41,688 bases of DNA from Bifidobacterium goeldii (GCF_003951095.1 NZ_QXGL01000010.1:1-41688); one strand, 5' to 3'. Positions 25,871-33,261 are shown, numbered from the stretch's first letter. Numbers and translations are program-made. Notes: generated by a model from the letters alone, not told the origin.

Positions 25871-26032
25871 TTACTTACGACTGCACGGCAATACAATGGC
25901 GATAGTGGCGCCAACGCATGTCGCCGCGGTCCACGTTTCTGGGACACGGACCGCGAGGATTACCATAACCATCATTATGACAACCCACGTCCAATCGGGT
26001 TCGTGAGAGCTCCGTTTCTTCCGGTTGTTCAT
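25871..26032 (-). CDS. 53-residue membrane miniprotein
   Basis: Not recognised. From the ATG at 26032, preceded by GGAAGGTGACAAAAA (AAGGTG 6 bases upstream), the chain starts with a basic MNNRKKRSSHEPDW, then a hydrophobic segment WVVIMMVMVILAV (about 16-28), a short polar turn RVPETW, and a second hydrophobic segment around ATCVGATIAIVLPC (about 37-50), ending SRK. Positive ends and two short helices suggest a hairpin in the membrane with both ends inside. Size and layout resemble small toxic or regulatory membrane peptides, but that is inference. A hairpin follows the stop, and a structured RNA and a HicB-like gene are encoded divergently just upstream. Confidence 0.6.
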   Translation of the reverse strand: MNNRKKRSSHEPDWTWVVIMMVMVILAVRVPETWTAATCVGATIAIVLPCSRK

Positions 26033-26061
26033 TTTTTGTCACCTTCCATGACGAGACAGAA

Positions 26062-26085
26062 GGCCGGGCCGGGATTGGCCCGGCC
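26062..26085 (-). other. GC-rich hairpin in the miniprotein leader
   Basis: GGCCGGGCC-gggatt-GGCCCGGCC is a perfect 9-bp stem, 30 bases upstream of the miniprotein ATG. If the promoter lies further upstream this structure is in the 5' leader and could control translation or readthrough; I could not find a convincing promoter on this strand between 26090 and 26200. Confidence 0.5.
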
Positions 26086-26143
26086 CTTGTCATATTTCGA
26101 CACCGCTTTTCGGAGGCAGTATCAATTTATGACATCACTAACG

Positions 26144-26169
26144 ATATCATAATTTGCAAATATCATCAA
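26144..26169. promoter_or_regulatory. ATATCAT/ATATCATCAA operator pair
   Basis: ATATCAT (26144-26150) and ATATCATCAA (26160-26169) are on the same strand 16 bases apart. They flank and enter the core promoter of the RNA at 26188, and also lie upstream of the divergent miniprotein gene, so one bound protein could control both. Confidence 0.5.
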
Positions 26170-26181
26170 ATCATGTACAAT
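26154..26181 (+). promoter_or_regulatory. Promoter of the structured RNA
   Basis: TTGCAA (26154-26159) and TACAAT (26176-26181) with a 16-base spacer match a vegetative promoter. Initiation is expected near 26188. The spacer contains the decamer ATATCATCAA. Confidence 0.65.
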
Positions 26182-26187
26182 GGGCAT

Positions 26188-26336
26188 TAGCTTCGGGCAA
26201 TCCACTTTCGGCTGAGGGCATTTTCGCCGGCACGTGAAGCTTCCGCTCTCAGGGATTCCGAGGTCAGGTGTTCATTCACCTTGTATGACAGACAGACGAA
26301 AGGCCGCCATTCATTCGAGTGGCGGCCTTTTGTTAT
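26188..26336 (+). ncRNA. Candidate structured small RNA, about 150 nt
   Basis: The unit has its own promoter and ends at a strong intrinsic terminator, with no credible coding frame (the best, 38 codons from a GTG, has no ribosome site and runs through the terminator). Predicted pairing by eye: AATCC with GGATT continuing into CTGAG with CTCAG across an internal loop, an alternative AGCTTC with GAAGCT, a second hairpin AGGTG-ttcatt-CACCT, then the terminator stem. It does not match the conserved apical loop of SRP RNA or the C-rich loops of 6C RNA. It could act alone or be a terminated leader of the HicB-like gene that starts 28 bases later. Family unknown. Confidence 0.55.
26299..26336 (+). 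terminator. Intrinsic terminator of the small RNA
   Basis: AAAGGCCGCCA (26299-26309) and TGGCGGCCTTT (26320-26330) form an 11-bp perfect stem, followed by TGTTAT. It lies directly before the HicB-like gene. Confidence 0.88.
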
Positions 26337-26349
26337 ATCGCAAAGAATA

Positions 26350-26365
26350 ATATCATTGATGATAT
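26350..26365. promoter_or_regulatory. Palindromic operator at the hicB-like start
   Basis: ATATCATTGATGATAT is an inverted repeat (ATATCA/TGATAT), and its right side is the exact reverse complement of the decamer ATATCATCAA. It touches the ATG at 26364, where it would block transcription or translation of the HicB-like gene. HicB antitoxins commonly repress their own operons. Confidence 0.55.
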
Positions 26366-26795
26366 GAGCAGCAGCATCGAAGACGCAAACGAGATCAGCA
26401 ATACTGCCGAGATCACAGATTCAGACAGTGAAACTGCAAACAACGCAAACCCCCAATCGCCGTCCACCGTGAATATCAATCATTACGCCTATCGCGTGCG
26501 TTGGAATGAGGAGAACGATGATTTCATCGCCTCCTGCGCGGAACTACCAGAGGTGACATTCGTATCCGAATCGCAGCTGGAAGCGTTCGTGGGAATCCGC
26601 ACCGCCGTAGCAGAAGAGGTTGAACGTCGACGGGCAGCAAACGAAGAGGTGCCGGAACCACTGGCGGAACGGCACTATTCCGGCCGTATTCTGGTCCGCG
26701 TGCCACCGGAGCTACATCGCCGCCTCACTATCGAGGCAGCTGAACAGCAAGTCAGTCTCAACCGGCTTATTTCCAATCGTCTGGCTGAGCTGTAA
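26364..26795 (+). CDS. HicB-family antitoxin-like protein, orphan
   Basis: 143 residues. An acidic, Asn/Ser-rich N-terminal tail (about 1-38) is followed by the HicB partial RNase H-like fold (YRVRWNEENDDFIASCAELPEVT and LEAFVGIRTAVAEEV) and a C-terminal ribbon-helix-helix DNA-binding segment (GRILVRVPPELHRRLTIEAAEQQVSLNRLISNRL). HicB normally neutralises the mRNA-cleaving toxin HicA and represses the operon. No HicA-like double-stranded RNA-binding frame is seen on either side. No ribosome site precedes the ATG; TAATAT lies 10 bases upstream, so the message may be nearly leaderless. Neighbours sharing its operator motif are a small RNA and a miniprotein. Confidence 0.82.
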   Translation: MSSSIEDANEISNTAEITDSDSETANNANPQSPSTVNINHYAYRVRWNEENDDFIASCAELPEVTFVSESQLEAFVGIRTAVAEEVERRRAANEEVPEPLAERHYSGRILVRVPPELHRRLTIEAAEQQVSLNRLISNRLAEL

Positions 26796-26855
26796 TCGTC
26801 CTCCGACAGCGCAAACGCACTAGCCAGCAGCAGCACCGCGCACGCCCGGACGCCG

Positions 26856-28544
26856 CTAGCGTTTCTTGGATTTGCGGCCTTTCCAATAAATGTCAAGCAC
26901 AATCCATACGCCGAGTACGAACGCGACCACATAGCCCATAAAACCAACAATCGGAATACCGAAAATAATCGGTTTCATGCCGGCGTAATACACAATCGAC
27001 GAGCCGACAAACAAGCCCACAACAATCAGCGCCATCGTGAGCCTATTCACCATGTCCGATAGCAGTCGCATCGGCTCTTCAGAACCGACTACCTCAACGT
27101 TCATGCGCAGCTGGCCGCGCGTGAGCATGCGCATTGCTACTTTCGACTCACTGGCTGCAGCCAGCACGCCATGCAGCGCCTTCGCACCCTCAATACCGAG
27201 CGATTTCACTTCATCTTTGACCATCGTACCGGCCGAACGACTCGTCGCAATATGGTCGGAGATGATTTGAATCATATTCACGTCGGGAATGAACTCGTCC
27301 AGCAATCCCTCAAGCGTTACGAGCGCGCGGCCAACCGTCGTTACCGTGCTGGGCACTTCAATGCCATGCCGTTGCGCCATCGAAGTGAGCGACGTAAGAA
27401 ACGCGGCAATATCCAAGTCAGCAAGATCAACCGTGCCGAATTCCTTAACGATTACATCCAAGTCGGCCAGCAGCGCCGGGTAATCTTCCGGGTTTGCTTC
27501 CGTACCAGCGAAACGCAGCAGACCATCAGCAAGCGCGGGCGAATCCTGCTTCGCAACCGCGAAAATCATATCTTTCAGCACACCGCGCGTCTGGCTGTTA
27601 AGGCGGCCGGTCATACCGAGATCGATAAGTACGATTTGCCCGCCGGAAACGATGATGTTTCCCGGGTGCGGGTCGGCATGGAAGAAACCGTAGTCGAGCA
27701 CTTGCGTGGCATAGTTATCGACGAGTTTCGTGCCGATTTCTTTCAGATCGTAACCGGCTTCGATCAGCTGCTCTGGGTGTGAGACGGAAATACCGTCCAC
27801 ATAATCCATGACCACCACATGCTCAGTACACAAATCCATGTACGGCTTAGGGCAGTCCATGTACTTATACGGCTCGCAAAAACGCTTAAATTCCGCCAGA
27901 TTGCGCGCTTCGACCAGGAAATCAGTTTCTGATTCGAAAGTGTCCCACAGCTCTTCAACCACGCCGCCTAAATCAACGACTTGCGCAGTGGACACCATTT
28001 TGGTCACCATTCGAGCAATCGAACGCATAATCGCCACGTCGAGCGCCATCGTCTCGCGCACGCCGGGGCGCTGTACTTTCACCGCCACGTCTTCGCCGGT
28101 GGTTAGACGCGCACGATGCACCTGCGCCAGCGACGCGGAGCCGAGCGGCGTGGGATCAATATGCGAGAAAATTTCCTCTACCGGGCGGCCATATTCGTGC
28201 GAAAGCGTATCAACCACCGTCTGATACGGCATGGGGTCAGCGTCAGCGCGCAGTTTGGCCAGCTCATCGCAGAAACTTTGCGGCAGAATCTCGGAGCGCA
28301 TCGACAGGATTTGCCCGACTTTCACAAACGTTGGGCCGAGCGCTTCCAGCATTAAGCGCATTTTGACTGGCGTGAGCCCGTGCACTACATCGAATTGGTT
28401 AGCAATGCGTGTGATTTGGCCTAATCGTTTGAGTTTGCCACGACGAGTCAGATGGTAGCGTTCGGAAAAGGCGTTACGGCGCGGGCCGAACAGATCAAGC
28501 GTCTCCCCCGGCCATTCGGTTTGCGCATTCATACGTTCGACCAT
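26856..28544 (-). CDS. ABC1/UbiB family atypical kinase
   Basis: 562 residues from the ATG at 28544 (AAGGGG with 5-base spacing; GTG and ATG codons closer to the site are less likely). UbiB-family landmarks are PTFVKVGQILSMRSE (KxGQ, 75-78), DVAVKVQ (K156), HADPHPGNI (D291, N296) and LIDLGMTG (D308). Two C-terminal membrane helices (about 500-555) end in a basic tail. These membrane-bound ATPases support isoprenoid-lipid metabolism such as quinone synthesis in other bacteria. Bifidobacteria lack ubiquinone, so the substrate here is open. Convergent with the HicB-like gene; a complex hairpin region lies upstream. Confidence 0.93.
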   Translation of the reverse strand: MVERMNAQTEWPGETLDLFGPRRNAFSERYHLTRRGKLKRLGQITRIANQFDVVHGLTPVKMRLMLEALGPTFVKVGQILSMRSEILPQSFCDELAKLRADADPMPYQTVVDTLSHEYGRPVEEIFSHIDPTPLGSASLAQVHRARLTTGEDVAVKVQRPGVRETMALDVAIMRSIARMVTKMVSTAQVVDLGGVVEELWDTFESETDFLVEARNLAEFKRFCEPYKYMDCPKPYMDLCTEHVVVMDYVDGISVSHPEQLIEAGYDLKEIGTKLVDNYATQVLDYGFFHADPHPGNIIVSGGQIVLIDLGMTGRLNSQTRGVLKDMIFAVAKQDSPALADGLLRFAGTEANPEDYPALLADLDVIVKEFGTVDLADLDIAAFLTSLTSMAQRHGIEVPSTVTTVGRALVTLEGLLDEFIPDVNMIQIISDHIATSRSAGTMVKDEVKSLGIEGAKALHGVLAAASESKVAMRMLTRGQLRMNVEVVGSEEPMRLLSDMVNRLTMALIVVGLFVGSSIVYYAGMKPIIFGIPIVGFMGYVVAFVLGVWIVLDIYWKGRKSKKR

Positions 28545-28603
28545 CATCACCCCTTCCGATGTACTTCATTCAGTTGATTATTCGCGGCGCGCACGCATAA
28601 CAA

Positions 28604-28664
28604 TAGTGCGGCGTTGCATGCGATAACGCTTGACGGCATCCGTCAAACCGCACTACAACGCCGC
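28604..28664 (-). promoter_or_regulatory. Mutually exclusive hairpins upstream of the UbiB-like gene
   Basis: TAGTGCGG (28604-28611) pairs with CCGCACTA (28648-28655), enclosing CGTT/AACG and TTGACGG-cat-CCGTCAA (28630-28646), a three-way junction. Alternatively GCGGCGTTG (28608-28616) pairs with CAACGCCGC (28656-28664). The two folds share bases and cannot coexist. It lies 60 bases upstream of the kinase start, in its likely leader, or at the 3' end of the phasin-like transcript. Confidence 0.5.
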
Positions 28665-28724
28665 TACGCTGACTGCGCGAGTAATTACGCTGCGAACTGC
28701 GCGAGCTCTGCGAAATGTACGCAA

Positions 28725-29018
28725 CTACTCCTGTGCCGGCTCGGCGGAGGACTTCGCTTCCGTGGTATCCACCACCGGCTTAGCGTCTTCACTGCTCGCA
28801 GCCTCAGCTGCCTCGCGCGCTGCCGCAGCCTTATGCTTGAGCTCAGTGTTCAACGCCTTGCCCTGCTCGACAGTCAGCTCGCCCTTCTTAACCAGATCAT
28901 CGATGATCTGCTGGCCCTTTTCCAAGCCTTCCTGGCTTTTCTCTACACCGGTTGCGAGCGCGCCGATACCGGCCAGAAACACCTTGCGCAGGCCCTCTCC
29001 CAAATTGAAATCAGCCAT
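28725..29018 (-). CDS. Phasin-like small helical protein
   Basis: 97 residues. MADFNLGEGLRKVFLAGIGALATGVEKSQEGLEKGQQIIDDLVKKGELTVEQGKALN matches the short phasin-like or granule-associated proteins: an amphipathic helix, then a Gln/Glu/Lys-rich helix, then an Ala-rich charged tail ending in SSAEPAQE. No polyhydroxyalkanoate synthase is visible in this window, so a granule role is doubtful; a general chaperone-like or membrane-contact role is possible. Separate from gatD by 134 bases. Confidence 0.75.
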   Translation of the reverse strand: MADFNLGEGLRKVFLAGIGALATGVEKSQEGLEKGQQIIDDLVKKGELTVEQGKALNTELKHKAAAAREAAEAASSEDAKPVVDTTEAKSSAEPAQE

Positions 29019-29152
29019 GATGCCCTCCTTGGTTGGGTCGAATGTGCCTCAAGGCTTAAGCCTACTCCACGCAGAGCGCAACCAGGCGGTAATGCGCCGA
29101 AAGCCGAGCAGTCAGCGCTTTTCTCGAGCGGCTAGCGTCCCTTGTGCGTCTT

Positions 29153-29902
29153 TTAGCGCGGGCGGGCGGCGGCGACTTTGCGCGCTTCTTCAGCGAGCGC
29201 ATCAAGTCGAGCCATTTCAAACATTTGCTCGCTGGTTTGATCTGGTTCGAATTCACCGTATCGATTGATCACAGCCTGGCGAATCAGCCAGTCGGCGATG
29301 GCCGGGTTCTTCGGCAACAGCGAACCGTGCATATACGTGCCGATCACGTTGTTGACGCGTGCGCCTTCGGTGTGATCTTCACCATTGTTGCCGGTGCCAT
29401 CATGATCAACGTGCCCCAGCGGCGCAGTGCCTTCACGCAGGAACGTCTGTCCGGAATGGTTTTCGTAACCGATAATGTCGCCGAAATCGTCGCTATGTTC
29501 GACCAGATTGCCGATCATGCGTTTTTCTTGGCCAACTGTGTACGCGCCGAGCACGCGAATACCGTCGAGTCGTGCGCCGTCAACGGTTTCAAAATATTCA
29601 CCGAAGAGCTGGAACAAGCCGCAGATCATCAGCATTGGCGTGCCGCCAGCAGCAAGATCGCGCAGTTGGTTCGCGCGCGCAAACAAGTCGTCGATAATCT
29701 TCTTCTGGCCAGTGTCTTGGCCACCGCCGCCCAGAATAATATCGACGTGTTCCGGCCAATCATCGCCTTGATTGTAGGCGTGCAGGCGTGGCGCATAGCC
29801 GTATAAGGCGAGCCGGCGCATTACCACCAGCACGTTGCCTGAATCCCCGTAAATATTCATGTCCTTCGGGTAGAGGGACATTACGTCGACGATGTTCTCC
29901 AT
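29153..29902 (-). CDS. gatD: Lipid II isoglutaminyl synthase, glutaminase subunit GatD
   Basis: 249 residues. It is a class I glutamine amidotransferase of the CobB/CobQ type. The nucleophile lies in MLMICGLFQLFG (C94, the same number as in S. aureus GatD) and the catalytic His in GTYMHGSLLPKNP (H192). It delivers ammonia from glutamine to MurT, which amidates the D-Glu of the lipid II stem peptide, a step needed for normal cross-linking. It starts 58 bases after the murT stop. Confidence 0.95.
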   Translation of the reverse strand: MENIVDVMSLYPKDMNIYGDSGNVLVVMRRLALYGYAPRLHAYNQGDDWPEHVDIILGGGGQDTGQKKIIDDLFARANQLRDLAAGGTPMLMICGLFQLFGEYFETVDGARLDGIRVLGAYTVGQEKRMIGNLVEHSDDFGDIIGYENHSGQTFLREGTAPLGHVDHDGTGNNGEDHTEGARVNNVIGTYMHGSLLPKNPAIADWLIRQAVINRYGEFEPDQTSEQMFEMARLDALAEEARKVAAARPR

Positions 29903-29960
29903 ATCCGTCCTGCCTTCGATTGTTGGCTCTGACTTGCGACCTTAGCGCGGTGCGCGCGGC

Positions 29961-31502
29961 TCAGCGGCCTACGCCTGCATCCGCAACGTGAGTGAGCTTG
30001 GCAAGCTCGGCGCGCGTGCGCAGCATGGCCGTATACGTGCAGTAGATGTGCTTGGGTACGCCTGGATTTGCGGTTGCGAACTGTTTCACTGCGGATTCGA
30101 GATCGGTGCCGGTTTGTTCCACGGTGACGCGATCGTATTCGAGGCGCAATGCCATATCCCACGCGCGCGTGCCGGAGACCATCGCAACGCCGGTTTCGCG
30201 CAGGCTGGTGAAGTCCACATCCCACAGCCAGCTCATATCGCGGCCGTCAGCGTATTCGTCGTTGATGATGATCATTGTCTCGTGACCAGCCGGCGGGAAC
30301 GAGCCGAGCGAGAGGCGGAATCCCATCGGGTTCTTGACCAGCAGCAGTTGGATTTCGCTGCCGTTGACTTCGATGGTTTCGCCGCGACCGAATGCAGGGG
30401 TCACGCGCGAGACAGCGTCGAGAAGAGCGTCTGCATCTGCTTCAGCAAAAGCACTGACACGAGCCGCCAGTGAACCTGTGCGAGCAGTGGCCGCTGGCGC
30501 GACCGCGGCTGCGCGCGCGTCAGCCTGCACTGCGCGCACAACAGCGAGCGCTGCGGCTGCGTTGTATAGGTTGTAGACGCCTTCGAGACGAACTGTGGTG
30601 GTACGCGGTTGCGATTCGCCACTGATCAGGAAGCTTGCCTCATGATCACCAACGCGCGTAAGTGTGACGTCGGCGGGGAGAGTGTCTGTTGATTGCGGCG
30701 CGGATGCTGGTGATGCCGACGATTGCGTTGCCGCAGTAGCCGGCTCAGCGCTCCCCGCATCCTCCGCAGCTTCGACGGCAACCGTCGTGGCCATATCATC
30801 GTCGGAGGGGAAGAAATGCTTGAGATCGTCAGCAAGCCCGAAATACTGCACTTTCGTGTGCGCAGGAGTTACCGACGCTAATGCTGCAATGCGCGGATCT
30901 TCGCGGTTCAAGACCACCGTGCCGTCGGTTGCTTCAGCCACGTGGCCGAGCAGGCGCGCAGTGTTGTCGATCTCACCGAAGCGGTCGAGCTGATCGCGCA
31001 TCACGTTGAGCAGCAGCGCGTACCGCGGGCGCACTTGGTGCACAAAATGCACAGCGTACGCTTCGTCAAGTTCAAGCACGGCAATATCAGCGTCAAGTTT
31101 GCCGCTCAGCGTCACTTGTTCCAGCAGCGCGGAAACGACACCGCGCGTGAAGTTCGAACCGGTCGGGTTCGTGAACACTTTGAGTCCCAAGTCCGCCATC
31201 AGCGAGGCCACCATGCGCGTGGTGGTCGTTTTGCCGTTCGTGCCGGAAACTAGCACCACGCCGAGTGGCAGCTGGCCGAGCGTGCGCGCGAGGAAGCCGG
31301 GGTCGATATCTTCCGCGATTTTGCCGGGGAACGCACTGCCACCGTGGTGCAGCAGGCGCGACGCTTCGCGTACTGCTTTGCCGACCAGCGGAGTCGCGAA
31401 CGCGTTCCATGGGCGCTTAGGGGCAGGGGTATTCGCCGCTGCCGAATCGTCATGATTCTGTTGCTGCGCTTCAGTCTGATCTTGCGTTTGATCTTGAGCC
31501 AT
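29961..31502 (-). CDS. murT: Lipid II isoglutaminyl synthase, ligase subunit MurT
   Basis: 513 residues from the ATG at 31502 (AGGGGG with 7-base spacing; the GTG two codons earlier overlaps the dnaB stop and is too close to the site). Mur-ligase P-loop is VLVSGTNGKTTTTRM (K91), with the middle-domain ELDEAYA and NVMRDQLDR, and a DUF1727-type C-terminal domain with FPPAGHETMIIINDEYADGRD. It uses ATP to activate the D-Glu carboxylate. Known MurT proteins carry a Cys4 zinc ribbon in the middle domain. Here residues 225-300 contain no Cys and instead hold a Ser/Ala/Pro-rich stretch. Confidence 0.95.
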   Translation of the reverse strand: MAQDQTQDQTEAQQQNHDDSAAANTPAPKRPWNAFATPLVGKAVREASRLLHHGGSAFPGKIAEDIDPGFLARTLGQLPLGVVLVSGTNGKTTTTRMVASLMADLGLKVFTNPTGSNFTRGVVSALLEQVTLSGKLDADIAVLELDEAYAVHFVHQVRPRYALLLNVMRDQLDRFGEIDNTARLLGHVAEATDGTVVLNREDPRIAALASVTPAHTKVQYFGLADDLKHFFPSDDDMATTVAVEAAEDAGSAEPATAATQSSASPASAPQSTDTLPADVTLTRVGDHEASFLISGESQPRTTTVRLEGVYNLYNAAAALAVVRAVQADARAAAVAPAATARTGSLAARVSAFAEADADALLDAVSRVTPAFGRGETIEVNGSEIQLLLVKNPMGFRLSLGSFPPAGHETMIIINDEYADGRDMSWLWDVDFTSLRETGVAMVSGTRAWDMALRLEYDRVTVEQTGTDLESAVKQFATANPGVPKHIYCTYTAMLRTRAELAKLTHVADAGVGR

Positions 31503-31504
31503 CG

Positions 31505-32941
31505 TCACACCCCCTGGTTGTAATCCTGCGGCATGTCCTTGAACTTCGAATACGCGCCCAAGAACGCTAGATGGAACGTTTCAGTCGGGCCGTTACGGTG
31601 CTTCGCCATGATGATATCAGCCTCACCCGGGCGGTCTTCCTTATCGTAGAAGTCGGGGCGGTGCACGAGCATCACCACGTCAGCATCCTGTTCGATAGAG
31701 CCAGATTCGCGCAAATCAGACAGCTGCGGTTTCTTATCATTACGCATTTCCGGGCCACGATTCAGCTGCGACAACGCCACCACCGGCACTTCAAGTTCCT
31801 TGGCGAGCAACTTCAGTGCACGCGAGAACTCAGAAACCTCCTGCTGGCGGCTCTCCACCTGCTTGCCGGACGACATCAGCTGCAGGTAGTCGATAACGAC
31901 GAGTTTCAAATCGTTGGTTTGCTTCAGGCGGCGGCATTTGGAGCGGATTTCCATCAGCGACATGTTCGGACTGTCGTCGATGAACAGCGGCGCGTTTTGC
32001 AGCTTGCTCCAAAAATCGTTGAGCGTATTCCAACGATCGGGCGTAATGTCGTCAGCGCGGCGCATAGCAGCAAGCGGAATATTGGTTTCGGCGGAGATAA
32101 TACGCTGGGCGAGCTCCACCTTGCTCATTTCGAGCGAGAACACAATCGTGGTGAGATTGTGGTGCAGCGATGCTGCGCGCGCAAAATCAATACCAAGCGT
32201 TGACTTACCCATGGCCGGGCGGCCTGCAACAACAACCATCTGGCCAGGCTGCAAGCCCTGAGTGACATCGTCAATATCACGGAAGCCAGTCGGCACACCG
32301 GTTTTCAGTTCGCCGTTTTGCAACTTATCCAACTGTTCAAGCGTGTCGTGCACAACCGGGCCAATAGCCTCGTAATCCTGCTTCACACGGCCGGTGCTCA
32401 TCTCATACACTTCAGCCTGCGCAAGGTTGACCACGTCTTCAGCCTGTGAGCCTTCTGCGGAGTAGCCCAGCTGCGCGATCTTGGTGCCAGCAGCGATTAC
32501 GTTGCGCAAGATTGCGCGCTGGTGCACGATTTCGGCGTAATACGTGGCGTTTGCAGCGGTCGGCACGAAGGCGACGAGCGTGTGCAAGTAGTCAGCACCG
32601 CCGACTTTATCGAGATTGCCTTCCTTCATCAGCTCGTTCGCGACGATCACCACGTCGACGTTCTGCGAGTTCGAGAACAGGTTGATGATGGCATCGTAAA
32701 TGGTCTGATGCTTGGGCTGATAAAAATCAGTAACGTCGATCATCTGCGTGACTTCGCCGATAGCGTCTTTGCTGAGCAGCATGCCGCCGAGTACGGCCAT
32801 TTCAGCCTCATCGTCGTGCGGTGGCACGCGGTCGAATACCGCGTCGCGCACCGGTGTGCCAGTTTCCCCCTGCGCGTAGCCGCTGCCATTGCTGGTGGTG
32901 CGAGCGCGCGATTCTCCCCAATTCGTTTCTTCAGCTGCCAT
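31505..32941 (-). CDS. dnaB: Replicative DNA helicase DnaB
   Basis: 478 residues. N-terminal primase-interacting domain (PPHDDEAEMAVLGGMLLSKDAIGEV), linker, then RecA-type motor with Walker A AGRPAMGKSTLGID, VIDYLQLM as Walker B, and RESGSIEQDADVVMLVHR near the end. It unwinds DNA ahead of the fork. No intein interrupts it. TATACT stands 8 bases upstream of the ATG with no ribosome site, so the message may be leaderless. It overlaps the upstream GTG of murT, so replication helicase and wall-amidation genes are transcribed together. Confidence 0.97.
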   Translation of the reverse strand: MAAEETNWGESRARTTSNGSGYAQGETGTPVRDAVFDRVPPHDDEAEMAVLGGMLLSKDAIGEVTQMIDVTDFYQPKHQTIYDAIINLFSNSQNVDVVIVANELMKEGNLDKVGGADYLHTLVAFVPTAANATYYAEIVHQRAILRNVIAAGTKIAQLGYSAEGSQAEDVVNLAQAEVYEMSTGRVKQDYEAIGPVVHDTLEQLDKLQNGELKTGVPTGFRDIDDVTQGLQPGQMVVVAGRPAMGKSTLGIDFARAASLHHNLTTIVFSLEMSKVELAQRIISAETNIPLAAMRRADDITPDRWNTLNDFWSKLQNAPLFIDDSPNMSLMEIRSKCRRLKQTNDLKLVVIDYLQLMSSGKQVESRQQEVSEFSRALKLLAKELEVPVVALSQLNRGPEMRNDKKPQLSDLRESGSIEQDADVVMLVHRPDFYDKEDRPGEADIIMAKHRNGPTETFHLAFLGAYSKFKDMPQDYNQGV

Positions 32942-32949
32942 AGGACACG

Positions 32950-32955
32950 AGTATA
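32950..32955 (-). promoter_or_regulatory. Likely -10 box giving a leaderless dnaB mRNA
   Basis: On the minus strand TATACT, CGTGTCCT, ATG. Initiation at the usual distance would fall within about two bases of the start codon. No clear -35 match is present. Confidence 0.5.
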
Positions 32956-33060
32956 GGGACTGGGGATATCGTCACATCACTGCCGGCGAATCCTTGACAG
33001 TTTTTGCCCACCGTTTGCTTGCCGTTTGTCACCGGATGATCAGCGAGGGATCAGCGACAT

Positions 33061-33081
33061 CGTGTGCGCAATCCGCACACG
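33061..33081. other. Short perfect hairpin
   Basis: CGTGTGCG (33061-33068), loop CAATC, CGCACACG (33074-33081). It lies between dnaB and the DnaA-box cluster. No T-run follows on either strand; it could be an operator or structural boundary. Confidence 0.4.
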
Positions 33082-33123
33082 TTCACTGTGCGTTCACCAT
33101 GACGACACGCAGAGGGCAGATAT

Positions 33124-33247
33124 TGTGGATAGAAAAAACGACTTATCCACATTTAGGGGATAAATCTGGGGATAACGCACATAGTTATCCACAAATTGGG
33201 GATAAGTTGGTGCATAACCTGGGGATAACTTCTCCACATTGTCCACG
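33124..33247. promoter_or_regulatory. Cluster of DnaA-box-like sequences next to dnaB
   Basis: Two perfect TTATCCACA boxes on the plus strand (33143-33151, 33185-33193); a minus-strand CTATCCACA (33124-33132); three TTATCCCCA copies on the minus strand (33167-33175, 33197-33205, 33220-33228) with one mismatch; TTATCCCCT (33155-33163); and weaker TTCTCCACA (33230) and TTGTCCACG (33239). Eight or nine boxes in 124 bases is origin-like density. No dnaA, dnaN or rpmH gene is nearby, so this may be a secondary DnaA-binding locus regulating dnaB or titrating DnaA. The 382-base gap 32942-33323 has no other gene. Confidence 0.75.
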
Positions 33248-33261
33248 ATCATCGTTGTGAA

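Noticed and set aside
25756..26093. 63- and 72-residue minus-strand frames overlapping the miniprotein
   Set aside because: Out of frame with the ribosome site at 26038-26046 and without its hydrophobic pattern; Arg/Pro-rich shadows.
26188..26336. SRP (4.5S), 6C RNA or HicA toxin gene
   Set aside because: Only GGTCAGG resembles the SRP loop and the GGAAGCAGC part is missing; no C-rich loops; no frame with the HicA fold.
33124..33247. Calling the DnaA-box cluster the chromosomal origin
   Set aside because: No dnaA, dnaN, rpmH or gidB nearby and no clear AT-rich unwinding element; kept as a DnaA-box cluster only.
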